NCBI GenBank assembly: GCA_022113835.1
Contig: JAILWY010000018.1
Coordinates: 10,889,501-10,953,500, forward strand
Reading direction: 5' to 3'
Length of the DNA: 64,000 nt
DNA from: Atopsyche davidsoni
Taxonomy: Eukaryota > Arthropoda > Insecta > Trichoptera > Hydrobiosidae
The notes beneath the pieces were generated by a model that saw nothing but the letters and a program-made list of their open reading frames with translations, had not been told where the DNA came from and ran no database searches. Both the position numbers and the translations under genes were made by a program. Positions 49,456 through 62,500 of the stretch are shown one piece after another (positions within the stretch are counted from its first letter, which is position 1; each line of letters starts with the position of its first letter).

Positions 49456-51074
49456 CCCGGCAGACTTTATGTGAGAAAAATCGTGTAATGTGTTTGCTCT
49501 GCAGAGTGCGGCGGGGGCGGCGGAGACCCACTCGGGGCGCCGTGGGCTAGCGACACGATTCAAATATTTGAACCAACCTTCCGAGCTTTGCCGGGCTATG
49601 ATTTTCTTTGTTTTTAATGTTATTGCATTTCAATATAATATAGATGATTTACAAAATACAAAGTGTCTTTTTTAGCAAGACTATAAAGCTGCATATGCCA
49701 AAAATATCGAATAAGTCATATTAAAAATAGTAGAATATTTTTTTAAATTTATTGACCTGATTTATGAGGTAAAAGGGTTGAGAATACTTTAGGTTTTGGG
49801 TCGCATGGAAAAGTTGAATCGCTTTAGACCCGGTCCCGAGGGCTGTGGTCCGGGGGCGCCGGGCGTGCGGCGTCATGCGAGGCGCTGGGCCAGCAGATAA
49901 AGCCTGCACTCGGGCGCGCCGCAGCCTAGGTCGGGACTCACGGAAAAGAGAAATCACATCCAACGATTAATCTAGAACGCTGAGAGATATTGTAAAAGCG
50001 TTTTTAATTTTTCTACTTCATTTTTTGCTCTAACATGGAATTTGGTGTGTAACAACTTTTATAATTTATTAAGTTGTTTAAATAATATATTTTCATTTGA
50101 TACATCTTTATGAGGTATTTAAGTTGTACTATTATATTATTGTAGTACCTTAAAACCCAATGTAAATAATTTGAATCATTGAAATATGGTATCAATTAAT
50201 AAATATTATTTCTTGTTAATGAAACCATGCGCATTTTAACTTTATTTTATCTACCGTAATACCATTTATCGAAAGGCCACTTTCCAAAATCAAATTTATT
50301 AAATACAGCTTCAGTTTTAGTAGAATTTATTGATATCATGGACATTTGTCAAACGTGTGGGGATAAGACTGTAGACTGTCGTCACTTAAACATCACAGAT
50401 CAGATAATTGTATAAAATATATTGGCATCTGTATCGCCGTTAGAAAGCATCTGGCGGTGACTAACTTTCGCTTGTATCAATGTTTTCTTTTCAATAAAGA
50501 GTATAGAAAATATTGTATTATTTGGGTAAACCGAAAAATTCCAATTACGAAAGTACGTGACCAGACAACGAGAATATTAAATTATTAAAAAATAAAACTC
50601 GGATAAAAATAAACCTTCAGTACTTCTAGCGGTTAAGAAAGACATACTTGTATGGCGACACTGGCGTGGTTATTTTGTTTTTCAAACTATGAAATTGATA
50701 AAATTGCAGATCCATTGCAAAGTTTGTAGTTGGCAGCTTTTCAACGGAAGCACGTTTGATCATCTCGCCGAGGAGTCGCTTGGCGTCCCAGCGCCGCTGA
50801 CGGCCGGCGGTCGTGCGGGCCGGCGGGCCGTCTTCATTTAATGCAGCGTCCAGTTCTCAGCTGCAAAACGAATTTTTCTGAAAACGGGAATTACGAATGC
50901 AAACTACTGCAGGCCGGAGAGAATGTCTGTTGTTAGAATTTGAGAGACATTGTGACCTCACGAGCTGATACTTTTAATTTGTTGGTACGCGGAAGTCTTA
51001 CCAGAGTGTACTCTTTAGGTGTTAACAAATGTTAACGAATTCTTGTTTATAAATAATAAAAAAAGATCAAGTTG
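49456..51074. other. Non-coding DNA
   Basis: No gene recognised. Balanced patches lie at about 49480-49560, 49800-49960 and 50730-50990, the rest being AT-rich. TTTGCTCTGCAG at about 49493-49504 looks like a splice acceptor. Paired with the donor at 49449 it would bound a 56-base intron, but no coding frame supports this. Confidence 0.45.
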
Positions 51075-51080
51075 TACCAA

Positions 51081-51154
<74 letters not shown>

Positions 51155-51160
51155 TTGGTA
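51075..51160. repeat. (TA)n microsatellite within an 11-bp inverted repeat
   Basis: A TA run of about 65 bp is enclosed by TACCAATTTAA (51075-51085) and its exact reverse complement TTAAATTGGTA (51150-51160). The entire 86-bp block is therefore a palindrome. Confidence 0.95.
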
Positions 51161-54100
51161 TATAAATATATAAATAATAACATAATTATAGAAATATATA
51201 AAAATCGATAGCACCCCTTGGTATCTATTCAAATAGTTATTGTTTTCTTCTGATTTTCATAAATCTTATATGGTATGGTAAATAAAAGAAATATTTTTAA
51301 TTTTCGATTACAAAATGATTATATTTATCCATCCCGTTTTATTTATTTTTAATATGTGGTTACTGATCAAATTATTCGCAAAAATCTCGCTTGTCTGCCT
51401 CCAATGACGGAGACACTCAATTATTCAAATGTGCTAATTTCCGTCAAGCAAATCACATTACCATAATAAGTGAACTCTGATTGTCCTTTCTATTTCTTCG
51501 ATGGGAAGAAAAATTAAAATTCTCGCAAGATGTGGGAAACATGGCGGGCGCCTCATCTCGCAGTCAGATCGGGCGCTTGTTCATTCACTTTTGTTGGATG
51601 ATCGATCGTAAATCACTCAATAAAATGGCGGGTAAATACAAGATGGCTGCGGCGTGACCGGCTCTGGCTTCCTGCAGCCTCCGCTGCTGAAGGCATTATC
51701 ATCTCTGATTTGATTCGAGTAATTCGCGTCACTTTCGATTGTGAATCATGTGGATGACGATTTTTGTAGCCTGAGGGTGTTTTTAAGCTGTCGTGATGAA
51801 GTCACTGCTGAAAGTCATGTTTCAAGTTTCCAATACATATGGATTTTAATAAATTTTATTCTTATATCTGTAGTTAGTTTTTACTAAGCGTTGAAGTAAA
51901 TTTTGATTAGTATTATTTGGATTATATATATGCTACAAGAATTTAATTTTTCTTCTATTTGTAGTGGAAGCGTAGTAGTGTGCTAAGCCCGTATGGCAGA
52001 GATAAGAGTTTTATTACCCTGAGCACTGGTATACTTTCGCTGAAATCCGTAATAATGGAATTTACATGCAACAGTGTTAAAAATAATAAAAATAATATTT
52101 TTATTTCTAAATATGATTTATTCGTTTGGAGTTTCTGTTTGGGCCCAGGGGTGAGCTTCCGTCGCCGTGTTAGTGGAGAATTGTATTTATTCTCTTTATT
52201 CAGCCGACAAGTAAATGCGTTATTGTATTATATGTGACTCGTAGGGGTTGGAAGTTACTACCCTTGAAGATGTATGGCCGAACTGAGGGAGGTAAATTAC
52301 TAAACAATAAAGTGTTATGTATATCGGTACCTGTCCAAGAAGCTCCGAATTAACAATGCATCTTTTATATATATATTGTATATCTATTTAATGTATTTAT
52401 GCTGTTCAAAATAAAATTCTATTTTACTAAAATGTTACTAAAATATCAATTAAATTAATCGTTTTAATCAATATAAATGTGAACGACCAAAAAAAAATTT
52501 TTGTATTTAAATTTGATTATAAATTTTAACAAAAATAATTCTTAGTGGTTTAGAAAGAAATGGACAACGATTTTAGTTTTATTTAAAATAGTCAATATAT
52601 ATTATAAAAAAATATAAATTTATTTTAAATATTTACTTAAATAATAAAAAAATTGTAAACCAGAAATTTTGACTAAGAAATCTGGCTAAATAAAATGATC
52701 TCAATAAAGCACTCGATGGAAAATAAAAACCATTACAAGAAGTTGGTTACTCCGCCACATTAGGAGTGTATTGTCTATGTTGCCAGTCTTTAAGTTTGTG
52801 TTAAATTTCATGTTATGATGTTCCGGTGCCTTGCTTTAACAATAATTACATTTGTTACTTTGATGTTGACAATTTTTCACTAACACATTTTCGTGATAGG
52901 AATCTTCATGCTTGGGCTGCTCCACCGCCACATTTAAATAAGACAGATTATTTTTTCTCGAAAATCCCAGGCAATCACTTAAGGCACTTCCTGTCTGGCA
53001 TGTGTGCCGACTGATTTTACCTTTCAAGAACTATTGTTTGTACCTGACAGGTCCGCACGGGAACAAAGTAGCTCCTCGTTATATAAGTGCAGGTTCATAC
53101 TTGGTCATCGTTTACTTTCAACATTTAATTAGCTTACTTAAAATCCTTTAAATCTTTTTGTACGAGTGTAAATACTAAAAAAATCATTATTAATTACATC
53201 TCTAAAATAGGTTTTAATTGATTATTCATTTTAAAAATTGCTATCACGAATGTTCTTACTTAAGACAACGTATTTATTATTTTAAATTTCATATTTAAAG
53301 TATGCTTTGAGATAACATGAACGGTCACTAAAAAATATTTAAAAAATTAAGATGTAATTTCACTTACTCGCTTTAACAAGTATTTTTTATACGATAAAGT
53401 AAGTGGCATTCTTACGGATGGTAAGATTTATTATTCTTTATTATTTAAAAAAAATTGTGCTAATTGATTTTTTAACTCTTTGATAAAAAAATACGAGTTA
53501 GTTGAGATGAAAACTTTTACGCTAGAAAGAGAACATTGACTGGATCGTTAAAGGGCATTTATTTGTGTTAAAAGTGCTTTCGATCAATCGACGACCAATA
53601 ACTCAAGATAGTGCACAATGAAATCTTTTATAATATATTATAAAAAATATATCATCAAAATAATTAGCAGATGCCCCCCGAGTCCAGGCCTTGGTCAGCT
53701 TCGTTTTAATTATAAACCATGGAGGTATCTGTTAGATTGTCGCAGTGTTTGCGGTACACTAACTCTCGGCGTGTAGAGAGATACTCTGGGGCAGCACCTA
53801 TCTGTGAGTTATTCGGTTGTTGCAAGGCAAATTAGAGGAACTTCCTGGCTCATCCATAAGGCAGATTACGGCGCTGACTCCGGACAGTTCACTCCCCGCC
53901 GCACCGCGCATCCATAGGATGTGCCTCGGGCCTCGGGCCTACTGACACGTTGATTAATTTCACCGCGGATCCTATATGCTGGCTAGAAAACACAATTAAA
54001 TACAATATACACAAAAAGATGAAGAAGAGAAATAGGTACGTTTGCATATTATTGTAAAATACGACTATTATACTTATTACTCGTAGTCGTACAGTGCTAT

Positions 54101-55110
54101 ATCTTCATTTCATGTGTGTTACTAAGCACGCCCCTTTATAACATTATTATAATGTAGATAGTGGTTTCAATTGACGTAAAATTTCTTTTAAAAAATTTTT
54201 TTACTGCAATCTAACAAAAAGGTTTTTGCAAACATTACTCAATACCTGTGGAAAATGCATAGTACTTGAATAAAGCGCAACATGATGGTTTGAAACAAGA
54301 AGATCCTACCAAAGCCTAACACATTAAAAACTCACATAAATAGTTAATGTATGAAATAAGAGGTGATGAGTTCTGCGGTACTTTTATTACATATCAAAGT
54401 CGCTAAAATATTAACATATAAACTAAAGCTGTTATGGTTAATTTAAATTTAATAAGTAATATAATTAAAACAACATTCAATATATGTTCCAATGGATTTT
54501 TTTGCTATCGATATCATTACAGATATTTTGAGAGTCGCAAGGACAGAAAGTGCGCCAAAATTAAACAACAACTAATAACTGAAAAAAATATTTACGAAAA
54601 CATTATTTTTTTATTATTAAGGATTCAGAAAAATTATTTGAAGGTGACACAATGTACTTTTGATTTGAAAAATGATTTAAATTATGCTTATTATTTAATG
54701 GTGTTATGTTTTAAACGTTATTTAACAGTACATAGCGGGTTGTTCCTAATGTCCCAGTCGAGGCCGGTGAAGATGGACCAGTTCGTGCAGACAAGGAGAT
54801 GATGAACATTTAGATCACTCGCTTCCTTAGGGCAACACCGTGGAATCGTGCTGGACTAATATTTCATTACAAATGAGAATATCGTTTGAAAAAGTGAACA
54901 TTATATTGAAATACCCCGCAAAACCCATTACTCAAGAGTCGGTACGTCGAGTGGTTGAGGATCGCTTTGTATCTAAAACGAGGTTACGTTAATTCTGGGT
55001 ACTTAGGCACCTAAATGTGCTTTCAGATTGGCAGGCTAATTGTGAAAACTACAGCATGATCTCCACTAAGTACCGAAACCTTCCAATTCAATCAATTGTC
55101 TTGCAGCCTA
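51161..55110. other. Non-coding DNA with islands
   Basis: No gene recognised. Balanced islands lie at about 51390-51830, 52130-52340, 52740-53110, 53660-53990 and 54740-55110. A perfect 20-bp AT palindrome is at 53626-53645. The longest frame, 122 codons at 54434-54802, is rich in Asn, Ile, Tyr, Phe and Lys, as expected of AT-rich DNA, and has no recognised family. Confidence 0.45.
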
Positions 55111-58100
55111 CAACTTGCAAGTATAGGATCACCTTTTGTAGGCATATACAACTAGATTTCATTTACTTATACATTGGTAAGAGGTGACTAAACTTTTTGT
55201 AGAATACAGGACATTATTTATTGATTAGTAGAATTTTTATATTTTTGACAAAAAAAATTGTTACAGTTATAACATTTTGTAATACATCTTAGCACATTTT
55301 ATTTAAATGAATTGTTACGTTATGATTATAAAAAATACTTTATGTTTCAAATTGAAGTTACGTGAGTATTATAAATATACTAAATAAGTAAATATAAATC
55401 TTGTCAAAAATTTAAACTAGTCAATTTGTAGAAATAATATTTATACAAAACGTGTGAACTTTGGTGAACTTAGTTATTTTATTACCTGTTTAATCACAGC
55501 ATATAAAACTCACATACAAGGTGGAGAAATTGGCAACAACATTTAGAGTATAAATAATAGGCAATCAACAGCCTTTCAATAATAATGATTGTATAGCATT
55601 ACCTTTCGTAATAAACGATGAATATAAAGTAGAGACTGTATTTCAGGAACTTAAAGCACATTTATATTCACATAAACACACAATGAACATCATCATAATG
55701 ATATTAGCCAGACATTATGTAAAACACGAGGAAACAGATTTGAAATAAAATTGTACAAAAACTATGGGTGCATTATTTACTGAGTCTACTGTTATAAGTA
55801 TGGGAGACTCGGAGGCCTAACTGTTACGGCGGTAGATGGAGAATAAGAACAATGGAATTTGGGTAATAGGTGGATCGAATGGAACTTCGCATGAAAAATG
55901 GTATCAACATATCATCACAACGAATTTCTCTTCTCAATGATAATTCCGAGTTGCGGTATCCGGCTGGTGCTCGGTAGTTTACTTCTAATTTCCTTATAAA
56001 CTATACACACAAACTATGGGAACATTAGCATTATTGAATGAGCTCAAAAATACTATGCTTTACATACATTTTTGTATTCTTAGACCTAAGTACAGGTCTA
56101 TGTAACTAGATGACTAATCAAAACGATGTACTTTTTTAAAATTACAGCGTTTCAGGACAGAAACAAATGGTTTTCTAATAGACATATTCATCACAAAAAA
56201 CACTCGCAATTAAAATACAGCTCTACTACGTTCAGTCCCTAAAATAATTTCCATCTTTTTGTGGCATTAGAAGATTTCGACAAAAACTCTAATATGTTAT
56301 CAGACAGTCGATTTATAACAAATGATTCTTTTTTGAATCAAAAAGATCTCATTTCACACTACTTAAGTATATATTTTTGCTCGAGAAATTAAACTCACCG
56401 TTATCTTTTTAGTTCCACTTTTTGAAGAAAATCTTTCGGTGAGATCGTATCTAAATGACATTTGTTACGAATCATATTAATAAGCTGTTTAAGTTCATAC
56501 TTAGATAGCATTCCAGATTCACAATGTAATACGTAATGTTTAGCACAAAAAAATTATACACATTGTTACCTTCCTGCTTTGACTATCTCCGTGTAAATCT
56601 TTCCAGGAGATTACCGCTGTCTGCCACACCTGGACAGCTGTGTGCGTGCGTGCGGACACACACACCCGCGCATCTATCTCTCCACTCCATCAATTATTAT
56701 TTAAACTAGTTTGGGGAAAACAATGTATGCTTGCCGAGTATAGGTTGGTCAGAATGTATGTTATTAGCGCTCTAGTCTTGTTATAGGAGAATGCTTATTT
56801 GTATAATTTTAGTTTATTTGAATATTTTCATATGGGTAATTTTAGACAATGTTATACAAACAAAACCACGTATTTCATATTTATTATAATAGCATATATT
56901 TTAAAATTACACAATTACGGTTAAGCATATGTTATTTATTAAGTTATGGTACACATTTAATAAATGAGTATCAATTTATATTTATACGTAAACATTTATA
57001 ACTCTCTTTTAGTCACGATGCTTTGGATTGTGATTTTTGTGTGGTTAACTGTTTAAAGAAGTCATCTCCTTTTATTAAAATTTTCTGGATTCACAAATAC
57101 TAAAATTAAATTGTAATATAGTTTAAAATACAGATATTGAAATTATTTTATACATTTTATGATAGATGCTTGCTTATGTAATTAGTAGAGTAATTTGTAG
57201 TATCCCTGCATGCGACTCTTCAGAAATAGACGGAGAGTCGAGTTGCACAGTGCTCCGAGGAGGATGATGGATACTTGGTGAAAATGCTTGTTATAAATGC
57301 TTCACAACACAAATTTAAATTTTAAAATTGTTTTTGATTTTCATTGTTCTTTCTATAGCATGTCGAGCTGATAATCATTCTTGAAAACATACATTAGTCT
57401 TCTCTCACATTTTTTGGGAAACATTTCACTATGTTGAGTTTAGATAAAAATTTGTTGACGAAATATAAGAGCCGAATAAATTGTAAGTAAGTATAAGATT
57501 AATATGTATTCGATTAAGGTCAATTCCATTAAATAAAATATTTTTTTTATTAACAAGTGTGTTTTATTACATTACTGATTTTTGATTAATAGCTAGGGTG
57601 GCATTGAATTTATATCAGTTTATTTATGAAGCGTCAAAGATATTGTTACTTTAATTAAATTTTGTATGTAAACGAAGTTTTGATTTGTATATAGATGCTA
57701 AATAAGAATAATAATTCAAAAAATATTTAGCACCTAATTACTTGTGGCCTGTGAACTTTACAAATGTGAATTAATTGTTTTCTTTAATTCCAAAACCAAA
57801 ATTCTTTGCAAAGTTTTAATTTAGACTTTCTGTTTAAGTCCCGGGCAGTTATCATTTCTCTCGTCTCGAGATCGTACACAAGGCTTCAAGGTAGCCGTTC
57901 AGATATGCAAATCGTTCAGCGAATTACCCTTAAGCTAGAAATATCCGGCGCACTTCTGCACATTCTTATTCTTTTGAGGGTTGAAAAATAAATCCCGGCC
58001 GGGGGAAGGATTACACTTAACCACCCCTTCCCATACCACCCCAAGATTAAGGACGCAGCAGCGTAAAAATAAGAAATTAAAAATATAAATTGAGAAAGGA

Positions 58101-59500
58101 ATGCAAAAACAGATTTCACGTCCCCTTTATGTTCAATCCTCGGGCATATAAAACGGGCTCTTGAATTTAAAGAAGGCAAAAGGAATATGGAGGAATTCGT
58201 AATGTTAAGCTTTTAATTCGCGTTTTGGGGAAATGCTTAATTATTATGCCGTAATTCTCATCAGGTAGCTTCAAAATAAAAAAATAGCTTTTTGCATTTA
58301 ATAAAGGCTTAAAAATATTGATATCTCATAAATTTAACTGTAAACTTATTCTTATTTGCTTTCAAACAAATAATTTTAAACGATATATTTATTCTGCGCT
58401 TCATACAATTATTTTGATTTTGTCAAAATATGTGTTTAGTAAATGATATGCACAAAATTTTACTCATGACGTATTGAGAATAGCTGCTGAACTATACAAT
58501 TTATGATTATTGACACCAGGCTCTTTGATATGAAGAAGCTATATGTTTAATGTTTATTTGTATAAGTTATTTCTTTGCGATCCAACTTCAATACTAAATC
58601 TGTAAAGCATGATCTATGCAAAAGTTAATCGATTTTTAACTGGTACTGGTAAATGATAGTAAAATAGTATAAATATCAAGCAATATTATTCTAATAGAAT
58701 ATGTTAAACAATTTAAAGTTATACTAATCTTGTTCACGGTTGAATTAGTGACAAATGTACACTATTTTCCGACAAATCATGGCGTGGCATTACCCAGATC
58801 GGGCCGGGAGAAGGGAGGGTCTTCGCGACATCCCCTTCACTCCTCTCATCAGAGCCGGCTAAGGTGGAAATGTGTCTTCAGAGGATTGCCAAGGTATGAA
58901 ATTTATTTTTCATTCGGAACTGTGATTTAAGGCATTCTCTGTAATAGTTTATCAATCAGATTGTTTAATATTTTACATTTTTTTCGTAGTTAACAGAACC
59001 AAAAATGATTGAAGCTAAATTTTACAAAATTTTCATATTTCTATATGCAACTGACTGATTTTATATTTCTCGTAAATATATATTTTTTTCCAAATTTTTC
59101 ATTGAATGGAAATTTAAGGTAATATTAGATTGTTTGAAAATATTCCTAAACATGTGAAAATGATAAGGTTGTTTTTGATCGTCCAAACAACCACACATTA
59201 CTCACGGCCTAAATTTTCTTATCAAGTTTTTTCAGAGGTCGTTTTCAATGAAGAACAAAACATTTTATCATAAATATCATCTAGAAAAATGTCAGCTGTA
59301 TATAATGAAAGAAATGCTACCGTAGATATGATGATTTTCAGTTAAGTAGAGATAGAAACAGATCGAAAAAATCTGAATCGTGAAACGTGTAATATGAACT
59401 CTATATTCAATTGATTTTACAATCGTTTTTTAGGGTTTTGAAATTTAAAAAATACTTTTTATTAATGGTTCATCTGAATGTTTTATGTGAAGTTCTCAAA
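55111..59500. other. Non-coding DNA, mostly AT-rich
   Basis: No gene recognised. Balanced islands lie at about 55790-55990, 56580-56700, 57180-57260, 57800-58200 and 58740-58900. The 57800-58200 island contains ATGCAAAT (57905-57912), the octamer bound by POU proteins, and a TATAAAA at about 58148. Frames of 61-87 codons on both strands there have no known domain. Confidence 0.45.
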
Positions 59501-62500
59501 AAGCTATGTTGTAAAGTACATAGAATCCACAATGAAGGCATCGGTTGTGCTTATGGAGTATGACTTGACAATGTGACATTATTGATGAAGGCGCCTGATT
59601 AATATGCAATCATCTTCTTACGTGGCGCGTATCACAGTTGGGGCGCCGCGCTCGAGGGCGCGGGGAATGGTAAAAAAACTAATTAAAAAAGCAATCAAGG
59701 CTTTTCTTGGGCACTCCCTCCTCCCCGCCCTGGCCCGGGACTCGCGGGGGGCGGGGGGAGACCGAGTACATGCCAAGATCGGCATATTGACGTTTAAAAT
59801 ATGTTCCGCTCTGTGTAACTCCTTTTCCCCGAGCTTAAATGTTTCAGGAAATCTATTTTTTTCAGATTACGTAAGCGTGGTTTCTATAAACTTTAAATAT
59901 AGATACTCACTTGAATTATAAATGTGTATAATTACACTTATATTGAGATATTGTCTCCTGAAAACATATATTAAACATTAAACACAATAGACATAATTAC
60001 TTATTGTATGCATCCAAAGTTGAGATGGTGCAAATTTAAGTCTTATTATGTTTCAGTTTGATGATGTATTACGTTTTATGTCACTAGACGTGTCATTGTA
60101 CGATCATTTCGTATATCATAACAAAATTTGGGAGTCCGGTGATTTAAGAGCGTTATTTTTCCAGGGGTAGAAGTGAATGGAGGGGATGGGGTTATTTCAA
60201 ACGAATCTAAAACCTCATTACAGATCTTTCGTACTTAATTTATGTTAATATAGATTTTTAAAGAAAAATGTTTTGGTCAACATGTTTATTATATAATTTT
60301 AAGGCGAAACTTTGTTTTATATATATATATATTTTGAAATAAATTTACTGAAAATGTAGATTTAAAGTGATTGAATTGAGTTTTAAGATAATTTTTTTTT
60401 TAAAGGTTTGTAGTTTTTATTTAACAACACAAACATCACACTTTAAACGTTTAAACATACAATGTTGAACAGATATTATAAATTATTGATTGCACTTAGA
60501 TATTTTCATGAATTGGTTTTTAAGTAAGTAATATATTTAAATTGTGTCTAAGTCAAATTATTAAGTATAACATGTTTCAATAATGAGTGAATAATATTAT
60601 TATAGTTAAAAATGGTACTCGATAGATACAATAAACTGTACTGTATGTATTGTCTGAATTGATAAAGTCCTTGAGTCCCGGAATGTCCTTGGGAAGTAGC
60701 CGGCGGTGTGCGTGAAGCCCTGCAGTCTAATTAGACTTAAATAGAGTCGCGCATTCATTCTCGCGTAGGAATTTTTAGTGTTACTGCTCAATCAAAGGGC
60801 GGCGCGGCTCAAAGGGCGGGCGAGCGAGTTATTAGTCGACGTAACTCGCTTTTGATTGAAATGTGAAGGAATCTGCCGTGATATTCTGCGCTCGCCTTTG
60901 TTCTGTTACTTTTTAAAAATAGCAAGTACATTAAAAAGGTGTGAATCAAAAATTCTTAAAAATTGTTTTATTTGTTATTAGATCAGTTGAACATTATTTG
61001 ATACTGTTCACTGATTTTTAAAAAAAAAACTAATTAGGCAGGGTGGAGAATAATTTGTGGATCGGTTTTAAGAACTAGTTTTTCAATTGATGAATACTAT
61101 AAGTGGCAGTTGTTAGTAGCTAGTAGATAATAACTGAAAACAACTAATTGTATTTTTAAAAATATATTTCTAAAGCTTTAGTGTATTTTCAATGTTTTAG
61201 AGTACATGACTACGGAGTCTTCTAAAACTGTTCTGATGAATATACATCTGCCTTCTGATCTGATTAGAATAGTTAAAAATAGATATTATGACGATGGAAA
61301 TAAAATGTTTTAATAGTCACGAAAGATGTAACTACTTACTTCTTTATTGGCGTAAATTAATTTAAAAAATATATTTATTATAGCTTGAATTGTATTAGTT
61401 TTTTTTTTAATGAGAATACTAGCTACGTAAACGACAGAGATACCTTACTAACTGTATATTGAACTGACTCACGGTTATAATTGTGTTCATAAATACTTGG
61501 AAAACTGAAATAAGTATGAAGGTACGTACATTCAATTATTCATAAAGAACGCCAAGGACGCTTCACGTAGGCTTGTATTATTTTTCAATTCAATTCCAAT
61601 ACCATTCGCGATCCAATTACAGTTGCAAACCAATTAAAAAATGCGCGCAGGGCGTCCCTCGGTGCATTAAAAATAATGACTGTATTGCACGTCTAATGAC
61701 ATAATAACAACATTACACGACGCCGTGCCGTCATCACAATTATAATGTCCCACGTCCCCGGCCCGGACGTCGCAAGTGCGAGCTGAGAATGTAAACAATC
61801 AAAAACATGCTTATTAGCACCTTGAGTAAATGTAGTTCGCCGTTTAATGAATAAAAATATACGTATCCGAGGGTTTTTTGAATATTTCGATTCAATGAGT
61901 TTCAAAGGCCTTTAAAACATACCGTTACGTTTCATTCTGTATTATCGAACAGATAATTTCTATCAATTTATATTAAAACAAGTTTTGCTGAATTTCGAAA
62001 TTTAATATGATTATTTAAGAACGGGTTTTTTTTTTCATTTATATCAATAAGACATATTTTTTCTTAATATAACCTCAAACATGAAAAAAAGAATAAATTT
62101 ATTCCTTTCTTATGTAAAATGTAATACTAGAGTCTCTGGTCAACCACCAACAGAGTAGGTTATTAAAATTATTCATCAATCTAAAAGTATTTTACTTTCT
62201 TAAAATTTAATTTATTGATTAAATAATGATGTTTTTTCATTCAAAAAATGTTATTTTGAAACTAAAACATTTAAAAACACAATTTAAAATTAACGAATGT
62301 TTTTTTTTAGATAATTAAAAAATACAAAAATATAAATGTAAGTAAATTCTTTTCAGGTATAAAAAAAGGTTTGTTGATGGAAAGGACATTTAAAAATCTC
62401 ATGAAAAATAGTACAGATGTAATGAGTGCAGCCTCCATCATTATGCACACTTACATGCCATCATTTGAGTGCACATTAGAGTGCATTATCTCTTGAACGG

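Noticed and set aside
49449..49504. Possible 56-base intron with consensus donor and acceptor
   Set aside because: No supporting coding frame on either side, and the donor is part of a minisatellite edge repeat. It is mentioned as a check, not called.
49178..49563. Pro/Arg/Ala/Cys-rich minus-strand frames of 98 and 117 codons
   Set aside because: They are products of the 14-bp minisatellite with no flanking domain.
51476..51500. TGATTGTCC, the first nine bases of miR-219
   Set aside because: The match stops after nine bases and there is no precursor hairpin.
52826..53014. Short frame resembling part of an IS630/mariner-type transposase core (Asp...Asn-Leu-His-x-Trp...Pro-His)
   Set aside because: The similarity covers about 25 residues, lacks the usual Asp-Glu pair and spacing, and neither flank continues it in any frame.
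53080..53125. TATATAAG followed about 30 bases later by an initiator-like sequence
   Set aside because: Similar TATATAAG sites occur repeatedly (for example near 1900, 7860 and 18320) in this AT-rich DNA, and no gene follows.
54434..54802. 122-codon plus-strand frame
   Set aside because: Its Asn/Ile/Tyr/Lys-rich composition is what AT-rich DNA gives by chance, and no domain or neighbouring gene signal was found.
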